The translations under genes and the position numbers were made by a program. From Albibacillus kandeliae (GTDB taxonomy: Bacteria; Pseudomonadota; Alphaproteobacteria; Rhodobacterales; Rhodobacteraceae), in assembly GCF_003116585.1 (NCBI RefSeq), contig NZ_QEHM01000001.1:1051650-1115649 (forward strand): DNA of 64,000 nt. Direction: 5' to 3'. The notes beneath the pieces are model-generated. The model made no database searches. It saw only the letters and a program-made list of their open reading frames with translations, and was not told where the DNA came from. Below are positions 26,118 through 34,764 of this stretch, one piece after another; positions within the stretch are counted from its first letter, which is position 1, and every line of letters begins with the position of its first letter.

Positions 26118-26681
26118 TCAGGCGGCGACGTCCAGCTTGGACGAGCCAGCCGAGGTTCCTGCGCTGAGGATACGCTGCGCCGAGCTGCCGGAGACGGAAA
26201 CGCTCGAGTCCTCGCCGACCTGGCTCAGCACCAGCTGCGAGAGGTAGCGGTTGTTCTCGGCAACGGCAAAGTCGCGCGACCGGTTGGCCGACGAGGCCGT
26301 GCTCGGCGCGCCGCTGTCAGCCTGCGACGCACGGACAAAGCCCGACGCTCCGGCCCCTGCCGCGCTACCCCCGGCATCCACTGGGCCGGTCTCGGAAGAC
26401 GAGTCAGCGACCGCATCCGCGACACTGCCCGACGCCGCGCCCGAATTGCCCGATCCTTCGGACGCCGAGGTCTCCGCGCCGGTGTCCTGACCGGACGACG
26501 ACGCGCCATCGTTCGACGTTTCGGAGCTGCTGGAGGTTTCGGCGATGGTCTCTTGCGAGCTTTCGTCAGCCTGCGCCGCGTTCGAGGAGTTGGCGTTGTC
26601 GCTGGCTGCCGAGCTGGAACTGGAGCCCGAGTTCGAGCCCTGGTACCAGTAGGATCCGCCAAGGGCGGAAATGAGTGACAT
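26118..26681 (-). CDS. Ser/Ala-rich low-complexity hypothetical protein
   Basis: 187-residue protein dominated by Ser, Ala, Gly, Glu and Asp, almost without Lys, probably disordered from residue 15 to 125. The start MSLISALGGSYWYQG and the end (residues about 135-187, with RDFAVAENNRYLSQLVLSQVG beginning there) look structured. No Sec signal or membrane helix is evident. A good ribosome site (AAGGA, seven bases before ATG at 26681) and its own terminator argue that it is a real gene. Function unknown; disordered Ser-rich proteins with ordered ends can be exported, adhesive or scaffold proteins, but nothing proves this. Confidence 0.65.
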   Translation of the reverse strand: MSLISALGGSYWYQGSNSGSSSSSAASDNANSSNAAQADESSQETIAETSSSSETSNDGASSSGQDTGAETSASEGSGNSGAASGSVADAVADSSSETGPVDAGGSAAGAGASGFVRASQADSGAPSTASSANRSRDFAVAENNRYLSQLVLSQVGEDSSVSVSGSSAQRILSAGTSAGSSKLDVAA

Positions 26682-26865
26682 ATTGAGTTCCTTCAGGTTT
26701 TAGGTGAATTCTCTCCTCCGGGCCAAAGATGGCATTTCTGCAGCGCAGAATAGCGAATTTGTGGTCATTTCGAGGTAACTTGCGATAGCATGCACGGCAG
26801 GGTTGCACCGCCCGGGGGAACGCAGGAAATCCTGCGAAATCAGATGGAAAGATCAGAGGAACAGG

Positions 26866-27414
26866 ATGGCTGACAAACCCTACGTGATTGACGAGATGAT
26901 CTCGGCCAAGGCAATCGCCGCGCGGATCGAGGCGCTCTGCCGCGAGATCGTCTCCGAGTTCTCGGATACCGAGAAACTGGTTGTCGTCGGCCTGCTTCGC
27001 GGCAGTTTCGTCTTCATCGCGGACCTCGTGCGCGAGCTCGACCTGCCCATCGAGGTCGACTTCCTCGAAGCCTCCTCCTACGGCAACAGCACCGAGAGCA
27101 GCCGCGAGGTGCGCATCCTGAAAGACCTCCGCAACGCCATCGAAGGGCGCGACGTGCTGGTCGTCGAGGATATCGTCGATACCGGCTACACCCTCAGCCA
27201 CGTGACCAACCTGCTGCGCAGCCGCAAGCCCGCCCGCCTGAAAACCATCGCCCTGCTCGACAAACCCAGCCGCCGCGAGGTCGAATTCCGGGCCGACTGG
27301 ATCGGCTTCGAGATCCCCGACGCCTTTGTCGTCGGCTATGGCATCGACTACGCCCAGCGGAACCGGAACCTGCCCTTCATCGGCAAGGTCCGCTTTACCG
27401 AACCGGCGTCGTAA
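26866..27414 (+). CDS. hpt: Hypoxanthine phosphoribosyltransferase
   Basis: 182-residue purine salvage enzyme that converts hypoxanthine or guanine plus PRPP to IMP or GMP. The PRPP-binding motif [17 protein letters not shown] (residues about 100-116) is intact, as are [21 protein letters not shown] at 40-60 (shown by GLLRGSF), the flexible-loop SSYGNST, and the late [12 protein letters not shown] at 26866 has AGAGGA upstream. The stop region overlaps the convergent LysR gene by 20 bp. Confidence 0.95.
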   Translation: MADKPYVIDEMISAKAIAARIEALCREIVSEFSDTEKLVVVGLLRGSFVFIADLVRELDLPIEVDFLEASSYGNSTESSREVRILKDLRNAIEGRDVLVVEDIVDTGYTLSHVTNLLRSRKPARLKTIALLDKPSRREVEFRADWIGFEIPDAFVVGYGIDYAQRNRNLPFIGKVRFTEPAS

Positions 27415-28264
27415 CCGCCTCTCCCACCGAGGACGCCGCGAGGAACTCCCGGATCCGGTCACAGACGATGCGGATACGGGGCACCTGCCGCAGCGCGCCG
27501 TAGGTCGCCACCCAGACCGGCACGCTGGCGGCGGGCATCAGCCCGTCCCGACGCTCCAGCCCGGGGCAGCCGTCGCCCACATAGCCCGGCAGCACGGCCA
27601 GCCCCATCCCCGCCCGCGCCATTTCGCGCAGGACAAGAAAGCTGTCGGCGCCCGCCACGATGTCCTCGGGCGCGACATTGGCGGTGATCCAGCGCGCCGG
27701 GTTCGAGCGCGCCAGCGGCCCGGTCAGGCCAAGCCAGCGATCCTCGACGCCCGGGGCGCTATAGGGATGAAACGAGAAGCGCGTGCAGACCTCGCCGGTC
27801 ATGTCCTCGGGCAGCCGCTCGGCCGGACGCACGGTGATATCCGCCTGAAGCCGGGAGAAATCGAGGTGCCCGTTCGAACTCATCAGGTCGACCCGCAATT
27901 CGGGCGAAAGGCGGTTCAGCTCGGCGATCAGCGGCGGCAGCACCATCTGGCAGAGGGAATCGGTCGAGGCGACTCGCACCACCCCCCGCAACGGGGCCCG
28001 CGCGCCGTGCATCAGGCGCTCGACCACCAGCACGGAATTGGCCACGTCGCGCGCCGCGTCGATCACAGTTGCGCGATCCGGCAGCACCCGGTAGCCGGTC
28101 GCCGTCTTCTCGAACACAGGGCCGCCCTGCTCTTCCTCAAAGGCCGCGACACGCCGCAGAACCGTTGCGTGGTTGACGCCAAGGCGTCGCGCCGCCGCGC
28201 TGACCGAGCCGTCCTCGGCCACCGCCAGCACAAAGCGCAGATTGTCCCAGTTGGAGCTGTGCAA
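27395..28264 (-). CDS. LysR-family transcriptional regulator
   Basis: 289-residue LysR regulator. The winged helix is at the N-terminus ([41 protein letters not shown], of which [20 protein letters not shown] is the HTH), followed by a co-inducer domain. The start chosen is TTG at 28264, because AAGGGG stands nine bases upstream and family members begin directly with NWDNLRF. An ATG at 28288 in the same frame has no ribosome site and lies only six bases from a TATACT box. It is divergent from the cytochrome c' gene and could regulate it. Effector unknown. Confidence 0.88.
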   Translation of the reverse strand: MHSSNWDNLRFVLAVAEDGSVSAAARRLGVNHATVLRRVAAFEEEQGGPVFEKTATGYRVLPDRATVIDAARDVANSVLVVERLMHGARAPLRGVVRVASTDSLCQMVLPPLIAELNRLSPELRVDLMSSNGHLDFSRLQADITVRPAERLPEDMTGEVCTRFSFHPYSAPGVEDRWLGLTGPLARSNPARWITANVAPEDIVAGADSFLVLREMARAGMGLAVLPGYVGDGCPGLERRDGLMPAASVPVWVATYGALRQVPRIRIVCDRIREFLAASSVGEAVTTPVR

Positions 28265-28293
28265 GATTGTGGACCCCTTATGCAGCATTACGC

Positions 28294-28323
28294 AGTATAG
28301 GTGTAACCGGGCCCATGTATACT
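28294..28323. promoter_or_regulatory. Back-to-back -10 boxes between LysR and cytochrome genes
   Basis: TATACT reads on the minus strand at 28299-28294 (toward LysR) and TATACT on the plus strand at 28318-28323 (toward the cytochrome c' gene). They are the outer arms of an imperfect dyad, AGTATAGGTG...CATGTATACT, of the size LysR tetramers bind. The regulator would then block or bend both promoters. The -35 boxes are weak. Confidence 0.45.
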
Positions 28324-28362
28324 CGCCCGTGTTTTGACGATCACCCAGGGAGACCCAGATAA

Positions 28363-28833
28363 ATGACGTTGAAAGCCACCCTCATCGCGGGCCTTGCAGC
28401 CGCGTCGGTCATTGCGTCCGCCGGACTTGGACTGGCGCAGGAGGAAAAGAAGAACCCGGTTGTCGAAGCGCGTCAGTCGCTGATGCACCTCTATGCCTTC
28501 AACCTCGGCCTGCTTGGCGGCATGGCCAAGGGCGAGATCGAGTATGACGCCGAGGCCGCCGGGGCCGCCGCGTCGAACCTCGCCGCGCTGGCCGCGACGG
28601 ACCAGACGCGCATCTGGGCCGAGGGCACCGACAACGCGACACTCGGCGACAGCACCGAGGCGCTCCCCGCCATCTGGGAGAACAGCGACGACTTCGCAGC
28701 CAAGCGCACCGCGCTGGTCGAAGCCTCGGCCACCATGGCGGATGCCGCCGGGGGCGGCCTTGAAGGGCTGCGCGGCGCGATGGGCGCGCTCGGCGGTGCA
28801 TGTGGCGGTTGCCACAAGGCCTATCGCAAGTAA
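28363..28833 (+). CDS. Class II cytochrome c (cytochrome c'-like)
   Basis: 156-residue periplasmic cytochrome. A signal peptide ends near AGLGLAQ (residue 26). The single heme motif CGGCHKAYR is at the very C-terminus, and the rest is helical (VVEARQSLMHLYAFNLG), the layout of four-helix-bundle cytochrome c'. Members bind NO or act as electron carriers; the role here is undetermined. It is followed by a rho-independent terminator, so it is probably monocistronic. LysR control is possible from context. Confidence 0.9.
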   Translation: MTLKATLIAGLAAASVIASAGLGLAQEEKKNPVVEARQSLMHLYAFNLGLLGGMAKGEIEYDAEAAGAAASNLAALAATDQTRIWAEGTDNATLGDSTEALPAIWENSDDFAAKRTALVEASATMADAAGGGLEGLRGAMGALGGACGGCHKAYRK

Positions 28834-28850
28834 TCTTGCGTCGTACACAG

Positions 28851-28886
28851 GGGCGATGGCGGTGGTCGTACCGCCTTCGCCCTTTT
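28851..28886 (+). terminator. Rho-independent terminator
   Basis: Stem GGGCGATGGCGG / CCGCCTTCGCCC (one mismatch), eight-base loop, then TTTT. It ends the cytochrome c' transcript and separates it from the diheme cytochrome gene. Confidence 0.85.
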
Positions 28887-28914
28887 CATGTCCGCCAGAC
28901 CCAAGGGCCCAGCC

Positions 28915-29799
28915 ATGCGCAGACTGTTCCGGATCCTCTTCTTCTTGATCGTTGTCGGCGCAGGCGCCTTCTGGGTGCTCTCCCGCCCCGAGACACTACC
29001 TACCGACGCCATGGCCGGGCTGACCGCCGATCCGGGGCACGGCGAAACGGTGTTCTGGGCGGGCGGCTGCGCCTCCTGCCACGCGGCACCGGGGGCCCAG
29101 GGCGACGACAGGCTTGTGCTGGCGGGCGGTTACCGGATCGAGAGCCCCTTCGGCACCTTCGTCGCGCCGAACATCTCGCCCTCCGAGGCCGGGATCGGCA
29201 ACTGGAGCGCCGAAGACCTCGCCAACGCTCTGATCCGTGGTGTTTCGCCCGGTGGCGAGCACTACTACCCGGCCCTGCCCTATACCACCTACGCGCATAT
29301 GACCCTGCAGGACGTGGCCGACCTCAAGGCTTTCATGGACACGCTGCCCGCCTCCGACACCGCCAACCAGCCGCATGAGTTGTCCTTTCCCTTCACCGTG
29401 CGGCGCGGGCTTGGCCTGTGGAAACGGCTCTACCTGACCGAGGATTGGGTGCTGCCCGCCCAGACGCCCGAGATCGAGCGCGGCCGCTACCTCGTCGAAG
29501 CGCTGGGGCACTGCGCCGAATGCCACACGCCGCGCAACCAGTTCGGCGGGCTGGACAAGACCCGCTGGCTGCAGGGCGCGCCGAACCCCTCGGGCAAGGG
29601 CCAGATCCCCGGCATCGCCCCGGGCAAGCTCGACTGGACCGCCGAGGACATCGCCTATTATCTGGAATCCGGTTTCACCCCGGACTTCGACAGCGCGGGC
29701 GGAGAGATGGCCGACGTGGTCTCGAACATGGCCCACCTCACCCCCGAGGACCGCGCGGCAATCGCCATCTACATCAAGGCGGTCCCGGAAGCGAAGTGA
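28915..29799 (+). CDS. Membrane-anchored diheme cytochrome c
   Basis: 294-residue periplasmic electron carrier with an N-terminal anchor helix (FRILFFLIVVGAGAFWVL). Two class I heme sites are present: CASCH near residue 53 and CAECH near residue 197, each followed by a cytochrome c fold; GTFVAPNISPS is typical of cytochrome subunits of alcohol, aldehyde or gluconate dehydrogenases. No dehydrogenase gene is adjacent, so the partner is unknown. ATG at 28915 has AAGGG upstream; an earlier in-frame ATG at 28888 lies inside the terminator tail and has none. Confidence 0.9.
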   Translation: MRRLFRILFFLIVVGAGAFWVLSRPETLPTDAMAGLTADPGHGETVFWAGGCASCHAAPGAQGDDRLVLAGGYRIESPFGTFVAPNISPSEAGIGNWSAEDLANALIRGVSPGGEHYYPALPYTTYAHMTLQDVADLKAFMDTLPASDTANQPHELSFPFTVRRGLGLWKRLYLTEDWVLPAQTPEIERGRYLVEALGHCAECHTPRNQFGGLDKTRWLQGAPNPSGKGQIPGIAPGKLDWTAEDIAYYLESGFTPDFDSAGGEMADVVSNMAHLTPEDRAAIAIYIKAVPEAK

Positions 29800-29840
29800 G
29801 CTTGTTGGGATAGACCGGGGCGGCCTGTGCCGCCCTCGTC

Positions 29841-30005
29841 TCAATCCGTCTTCTTGGCTTCCGCGGCCGCCTTCATGCGGGCGATCAGATCGGCCTTGGG
29901 CGCTGCCTTGCCAAAGGGGTTCTTGTCGGTCCCTTTCGCGTTGTGTTCCTTGTGGCGCGGTGCGCCCTTGGGGCCCTTGGAGCCACCGGATTTGCTGTAG
30001 TCCAT
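29841..30005 (-). CDS. Small basic protein cotranscribed with lipA
   Basis: 54-residue hydrophilic, Lys/Ala/Gly-rich protein starting MDYSKSGGSKGPKG and ending MKAAAEAKKTD. It has a strong ribosome site, AGGAGG seven bases before ATG at 30005, and lies 10 bp after the lipA stop, so it is in the lipA operon. No domain is recognised; similar short proteins are often annotated as hypothetical beside lipA in this family. The N-terminal half is probably disordered and the last 20 residues helical. The name and function are open. Confidence 0.75.
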   Translation of the reverse strand: MDYSKSGGSKGPKGAPRHKEHNAKGTDKNPFGKAAPKADLIARMKAAAEAKKTD

Positions 30006-30015
30006 GCGATCCTCC

Positions 30016-30969
30016 TCAGGCCAGGCCCAGTTTCTTCTGACGGGCGTCCCGCAGGCGGGCGAAGTCGTCGCCCGCGTGGTAGGACGAGCGGGTCAGCGGC
30101 GTGGCCGAGACCATCAGGAACCCCTTGCCATAGGCGGCCTTCTCGTAGGAGGCGAACTCCTCGGGTGTCACGAAGCGATCCACGGCGTGGTGCTTGGGCG
30201 TCGGCTGCAGGTACTGGCCGATGGTCAAAAAGTCGATGTCGGCGGCGCGCATGTCTTCCATCACCTGGATGACCGACTGCCGGTCTTCGCCCAGCCCGAC
30301 CATGATGCCGGACTTGGTGAACATCGACGGGTCCAGTTCCTTGACCCGCTGCAGCAGGCGCAGCGAATGGAAGTAGCGGGCGCCGGGGCGCACCTCCGGG
30401 TAGAGACCCGGCACCGTTTCAAGGTTGTGGTTGAACACGTCCGGGCGCGCCTCCACCACCACTTCCAGCACCGAGGGATCGCAGCGGATGAAGTCCGGGG
30501 TCAGGATCTCGATGGTGGTATCGGGGCTGCGGTGACGGATCGCGCGGATGGTCTGGGCGAAATGGTCCGCGCCGCCGTCCTTGATGTCGTCCCGGTCAAC
30601 CGAGGTGATCACCACGTGGTTCAGCCCCAGCTTTTCGACCGCATGGGCCACGCGGCCCGGCTCGAAAGCGTCCAGCGCCTCGGGCGGCTTGCCGGTGGCG
30701 ATGTTGCAGAAGGTGCAGGCGCGGGTGCAGACCTCGCCCATGATCATCATGGTCGCGTGGCCCTGGCTCCAGCATTCGCCGACGTTGGGACAGCCCGCTT
30801 CCTCGCAGACGGTCACCAGCTTGTTCTCACGCATGATACGCGCGGTGTCGGCATAACCCTTGCCACCGGGCGCCTTGACGCGAATCCACGCTGGCTTCTT
30901 GGGCTGGGCGTTGTCGGGGCGGTGAGCCTTTTCCGGGTGGCGCTGGGCGGGAATCTTTAGATCGCGCAC
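30016..30969 (-). CDS. lipA: Lipoyl synthase
   Basis: 317-residue radical-SAM enzyme that inserts two sulfurs into protein-bound octanoyl groups to form lipoyl cofactor. The auxiliary cluster motif [12 protein letters not shown] is near residue 55 and the radical-SAM motif CTRACTFC near residue 81. [12 protein letters not shown] and [12 protein letters not shown] are typical. The start is GTG at 30969 with AAGGA close upstream. Length is standard. The 54-residue gene follows on the same transcript. Confidence 0.96.
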   Translation of the reverse strand: MRDLKIPAQRHPEKAHRPDNAQPKKPAWIRVKAPGGKGYADTARIMRENKLVTVCEEAGCPNVGECWSQGHATMMIMGEVCTRACTFCNIATGKPPEALDAFEPGRVAHAVEKLGLNHVVITSVDRDDIKDGGADHFAQTIRAIRHRSPDTTIEILTPDFIRCDPSVLEVVVEARPDVFNHNLETVPGLYPEVRPGARYFHSLRLLQRVKELDPSMFTKSGIMVGLGEDRQSVIQVMEDMRAADIDFLTIGQYLQPTPKHHAVDRFVTPEEFASYEKAAYGKGFLMVSATPLTRSSYHAGDDFARLRDARQKKLGLA

Positions 30970-31239
30970 GAGTCCTTGACCTTTGAGCTAAGCCGGGATC
31001 GGCCGGCAGGTTGAGGTGTAACATAACGCTCCGGCGCGGAAAGAGCCAGCCATGCAAACCGGGTATGTCCTGCGCCGGACACCCGCGGCCACAGGCTGGG
31101 TTCCCGGGCCTGTGTGTCCCAGTTCACAGACTTTTGCTCGGCCACCGTTGTTTCATGCTAGGGTGCCCGAAACGACTGGCCCGGCAGACATGGCCAGCAG
31201 CAGCCGCACCCCCGGCAGGCGGAGGAACAGGAGACGGTC

Positions 31240-32133
31240 ATGTCGAAGGTCTGGGAAAAGTTTCAAACCGATTTCAAGAAGATGCAGCCCAAGCTGAAAG
31301 CCATCAAGGTCTCCGAGGGAGAGAAGCTGCGCAAGCAGATCCTCACCGACCTGAAAAAGGCATGGGACCTCGAAGACGCCCTGCGCGAGGCGGTGGAGGC
31401 CGCAAAGACGAATGGGGTCACCGGGTCCAAGCTGGCCGACTTCATGAAGGACGGCGACTTCTCCAAGGCGATGACCGCATGGAAGAAGGCCCTCGCCGAT
31501 CACAAGGGCTCCATCGCCAAGCTCAAGGAATTCCACGCCAAGGCTCGCGACCAGTATGACGAGCTGAAACACGACTGCGACGCCGTCATCAAGGATGTGA
31601 AGAAGGCCAAGCAACCGCCTGCGAACAAGAAGGAAATCGACACCACGATCAAGTCCGCCGAGAAGGAACTGTCGGAACTCGAAAAGGCGCTTTCCGTTTA
31701 TGGCAAGCTGAAGGCGCCCGAGCTGTTCTACGGCGCGCAGGAGGACAGGACGGCCGAGGTGATCCTCAAGAAGGAAGCCAAGAAGTCCGGCGGCGGGGGC
31801 GAACTCCCCAAGGTGCTGGACGACAAGGTGTCGAAGAAGAACCTCAAGCTGGCCGAGAACATCGACAACAAGATCGCCGAGCTCTGCAAGTCGGCCGAGG
31901 ATCAGGCAAAGACCGATCCGCGCAAATCCAAAGCCGCGATGAAACTCGCGGAAAAGGAACTCGCCAAGCTGAAGAAGCTGCACGACAGCTACGCCGAGGC
32001 CGCCAAGAAACAGGCCAAGGAGATCGCCGCCGCGCCCAACAAGAAGGAGTTGGAAAAGGTGATCAAGGCAATCGGCGATCACTACGCCATGTGCGCCGAC
32101 TCGGTGAAACACGTCTCCAAGGAAATCGCCTGA
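31240..32133 (+). CDS. Lysine-rich helical (coiled-coil) protein of unknown function
   Basis: 297-residue, strongly charged, Lys/Glu/Ala-rich protein predicted helical along nearly its whole length, with repeated K-K-A-K patterns (DVKKAKQ, EKELSELEKAL, AEKELAKLKKL). A Gly-rich hinge, KSGGGGELP, near residue 185 separates two helical parts. Only two to three cysteines occur and there is no signal peptide or membrane helix, so a cytosolic location is likely. ATG at 31240 is preceded by GGAGGAACAGGAG. The gene stands alone between lipA and a peroxiredoxin gene. Coiled-coil scaffolds and nucleoid-binding proteins have such composition, but I recognise no family. Confidence 0.7.
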   Translation: MSKVWEKFQTDFKKMQPKLKAIKVSEGEKLRKQILTDLKKAWDLEDALREAVEAAKTNGVTGSKLADFMKDGDFSKAMTAWKKALADHKGSIAKLKEFHAKARDQYDELKHDCDAVIKDVKKAKQPPANKKEIDTTIKSAEKELSELEKALSVYGKLKAPELFYGAQEDRTAEVILKKEAKKSGGGGELPKVLDDKVSKKNLKLAENIDNKIAELCKSAEDQAKTDPRKSKAAMKLAEKELAKLKKLHDSYAEAAKKQAKEIAAAPNKKELEKVIKAIGDHYAMCADSVKHVSKEIA

Positions 32134-32304
32134 CCAAGCTCCGCTTCGTCCGGTTCCGAAGCTGCACAAATTCTTGACAGGACCGGCCCCATTTTCGGGC
32201 AGTCGGACCCCGAATGTCAGTCTCTGGATGCATAGCGGTCTGCCATCGCCCCGGAATGCGCGCCCCCCGCTTGAGCCTCTGACGGAATCGTCTTAGTCAA
32301 AGCC

Positions 32305-32319
32305 GCAATGCAGCATTGC
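32305..32319 (+). promoter_or_regulatory. 15-bp palindrome upstream of the peroxiredoxin gene
   Basis: GCAATGC-A-GCATTGC is a perfect dyad 38 bp before the peroxiredoxin start. GCATTG recurs once more at 32325-32330 area (GGCATTG). The position fits an operator. No match to a named regulator is claimed. Confidence 0.4.
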
Positions 32320-32357
32320 GCTGCGGCATTGTCTGAACGAGACCGAAAGGACCCCCC

Positions 32358-32906
<549 letters not shown>

Positions 32907-32930
32907 CCGGCGAGCCTTCTCAAGACAGCG

Positions 32931-32958
32931 AAAGCCGGGCCCTGCGCCCGGCTTTTTT
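32931..32958 (+). terminator. Rho-independent terminator
   Basis: Perfect 10-bp stem AAAGCCGGGC / GCCCGGCTTT with loop CCTGC and a run of six T. It ends the peroxiredoxin transcript; the convergent gene stops three bases further on. Confidence 0.92.
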
Positions 32959-32960
32959 CG

Positions 32961-34100
32961 TTATCCGATCATGCGGCTCGGGGCCGAGGGGCTCTCGTAG
33001 TGGCGCTGCAGCCGTTGCAGCGCGATGCGCAGCACGATCTTTCCCGATCTGGCCGACCACCCCAGCCGCCGCTCCGCGGTCTCCAACCCCTCCAGAAAGC
33101 AGCAGCATCGCAGCGCGACATCGCTGAGGCCCGGGCCGAGGTCCGACAGAGCCCGCGCCACCCGGTCCCTCGCGCTGGAGGGGCCGTCGAGCACCCCGGA
33201 TTCGGGCCGGTACGGGCCCCGCGCGCCGCCGGTCAGGAACTTGTCCCAGTTCTGCGTCACCCGCGGCCCCATCTGGGCCAGCTCGAAATCCTCCCGCAGA
33301 CGCTCCCCGGCGCGCACCAGCGCGTCCTCGAGAAACGGGCGTCCATCCCTGTCACGCCGCCGCGCCAGCGCCACCAGCGGGCTCTCGGCCATGTTGTAGC
33401 GCACCCGCCGGGGCCTCTCGGTCTCTGGGTCCTGCACCGTCTTGTCGCCCCAGCGCCCCGCGACTGTGTCATAGGGCGCCTGCGCCTCCGCCATCCCGGA
33501 TTCACGCGCACTGCGCTGACGGTTCTCGTCTTCGGCCAGCAGGCGGCTCAGCGCGCTGCGCCCCGATGCGGTGATATAATAGCGACTGATCCGGCCCGGC
33601 GCGCTGCAGGCGATCCAGCCGTTCAGCGACATCGCCTGCGCCGTCTCGGCCTCGACCACTGCGGTCCGGGTGCTCCGCCCCGAAGGGTCATCGCGAACCA
33701 CCACCGCCTTTTCCATGTTCTCGGCCACCGCAAGCACCGCGCCCGCCTCGCACAGGCGGCGCAGCACGCGCAGGGCGTCACGGTTGAAGCTGGTGCAATC
33801 CGGTAGGGTCGCGGCTTGGGAGGATTGTGCTGTCATCTCGGTATCTGTCCTTTGCTCCTGGATGATCTCGGAAGGCTGTCGCACCACGTCGCGCGCCAGC
33901 GCGACCAGGGCCGTGTCGATCAGGGGATCGTCACGACGCGTCTCGACCCGGCGGATCTGGCGCAGCACGGTGGACGCATGGCATCCGGACCGCCGTGCGA
34001 TGTCGCGGATCGCGATCCCGCAGACCGTGTGCAACAGGTAACGCTGTGCCGGATCCGGCACCCAGCCCGGCATCTGCGCCAGGAATGGGTCATGTCTCAT
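32961..34100 (-). CDS. DUF6456 helix-turn-helix protein
   Basis: 379-residue protein. An N-terminal helix-turn-helix is visible (GIAIRDIARRSGCHASTVLRQIRRVE, of which IARRSGCHASTVLRQIR is the core, residues about 33-50). A second helical DNA-binding-like part lies near residues 105-185. The C-terminal third (from RWGDKTVQDPETERPRRVRYN through VALRCCCFLEGLE and RSGKIVLRIALQRLQRHY) is the DUF6456 domain known from Rhodobacterales. Likely a transcriptional regulator; targets unknown. It is divergent from the DUF6477 gene across a promoter with TTAA-type sites. Confidence 0.75.
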   Translation of the reverse strand: MRHDPFLAQMPGWVPDPAQRYLLHTVCGIAIRDIARRSGCHASTVLRQIRRVETRRDDPLIDTALVALARDVVRQPSEIIQEQRTDTEMTAQSSQAATLPDCTSFNRDALRVLRRLCEAGAVLAVAENMEKAVVVRDDPSGRSTRTAVVEAETAQAMSLNGWIACSAPGRISRYYITASGRSALSRLLAEDENRQRSARESGMAEAQAPYDTVAGRWGDKTVQDPETERPRRVRYNMAESPLVALARRRDRDGRPFLEDALVRAGERLREDFELAQMGPRVTQNWDKFLTGGARGPYRPESGVLDGPSSARDRVARALSDLGPGLSDVALRCCCFLEGLETAERRLGWSARSGKIVLRIALQRLQRHYESPSAPSRMIG

Positions 34101-34353
34101 AGTGCGCCCTCGAGTCCCCCGATCCGCCGGCGTCTGGCCCCACCCTGCCCCGGTGTTTGTTCACCTCTTGTTAACCACAACCTAGGGTGGTCGTGGTTAC
34201 CCATTCGTTAACACATAGAATTTGCTGAATGTTACTAACGCGATAATAAACAACGCTTAATCGTGCGAACGCCAAAGCGCCCACATCCGCAACACCGCAA
34301 CAGGTTGATTATAAATCTCGCCACTTCCGTGCATACGAGGAGAGGACGAGCCG
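34101..34353. promoter_or_regulatory. Divergent promoter region with an 11-bp dyad and CtrA-like sites
   Basis: AT-rich for this genome. An imperfect dyad TAACCACAACC - TAGGGT - GGTCGTGGTTA (34172-34199, one mismatch) is flanked by two GTTAAC hexamers (34170-34175 and 34207-34212). TTAC-N7-TTAA at 34197-34211 reads TTAA-N7-GTAA on the other strand, one base off the CtrA consensus TTAA-N7-TTAA. It lies between DUF6456 (-) and DUF6477 (+). CtrA control is a guess from the consensus. Confidence 0.5.
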
Positions 34354-34764
34354 ATGCAGGATCCCTACACAATGCTCGCCGCGACAAGGCGTCCCCGGCT
34401 GCTGATCCGGGCCGCCCGGTTCGGCGCCCGCGATTACAGCCGCAACCGCCACCTGCGCAGGCTGCTGGGCTACGGCACGCTGCCACGGCCCGCCGTGGCG
34501 GTGATGCGGCTCATCGATATCGAGAAAGGTCTGGACGATCTGCGCCGCGACAGGGACGCGGGCTATTCGCTGGTCCGGCACCTGGATGTCCTGATCGCCT
34601 TGATCGGCGAGGCCCGGCTGTTGCAGGCCCATCAGCCTGCCGGGGAGCCCACACCGGCCAGCGATCGGCCGGGTCGGGAAAGGCGGGCCACGGACGCGGT
34701 GGTCCGTGGCCCGTCAGGTCACATGAACGCGTCGGGCATCGAGGCCTTCTTCTCAGCGACATAG
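34354..34764 (+). CDS. DUF6477 family protein with an extended 3' end
   Basis: 136-residue protein whose first 95 residues match the small DUF6477 family of Rhodobacteraceae: YTMLAATRRPRLLIRAARFGARDYSRN at the start (core RRPRLLIRAARFG) and IEKGLDDLRRDRDAGYSLVRHLDVLIALIGEA (core GYSLVRHLDVLIAL). Function unknown; it is short, basic and helical. From about residue 100 the chain becomes low-complexity and the coding sequence runs through the terminator hairpin (34685-34712) and 46 bp into the convergent mttB gene. The original stop may have been lost. Divergent from the DUF6456 gene. Confidence 0.7.
   Translation: MQDPYTMLAATRRPRLLIRAARFGARDYSRNRHLRRLLGYGTLPRPAVAVMRLIDIEKGLDDLRRDRDAGYSLVRHLDVLIALIGEARLLQAHQPAGEPTPASDRPGRERRATDAVVRGPSGHMNASGIEAFFSAT
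34685..34712 (-). terminator. Terminator of the mttB-like gene
   Basis: Perfect 11-bp stem GGGCCACGGAC / GTCCGTGGCCC with a six-base loop, six bases beyond the mttB stop on the minus strand and followed there by GCCTTTCC. It lies inside the DUF6477 coding frame. Confidence 0.7.
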
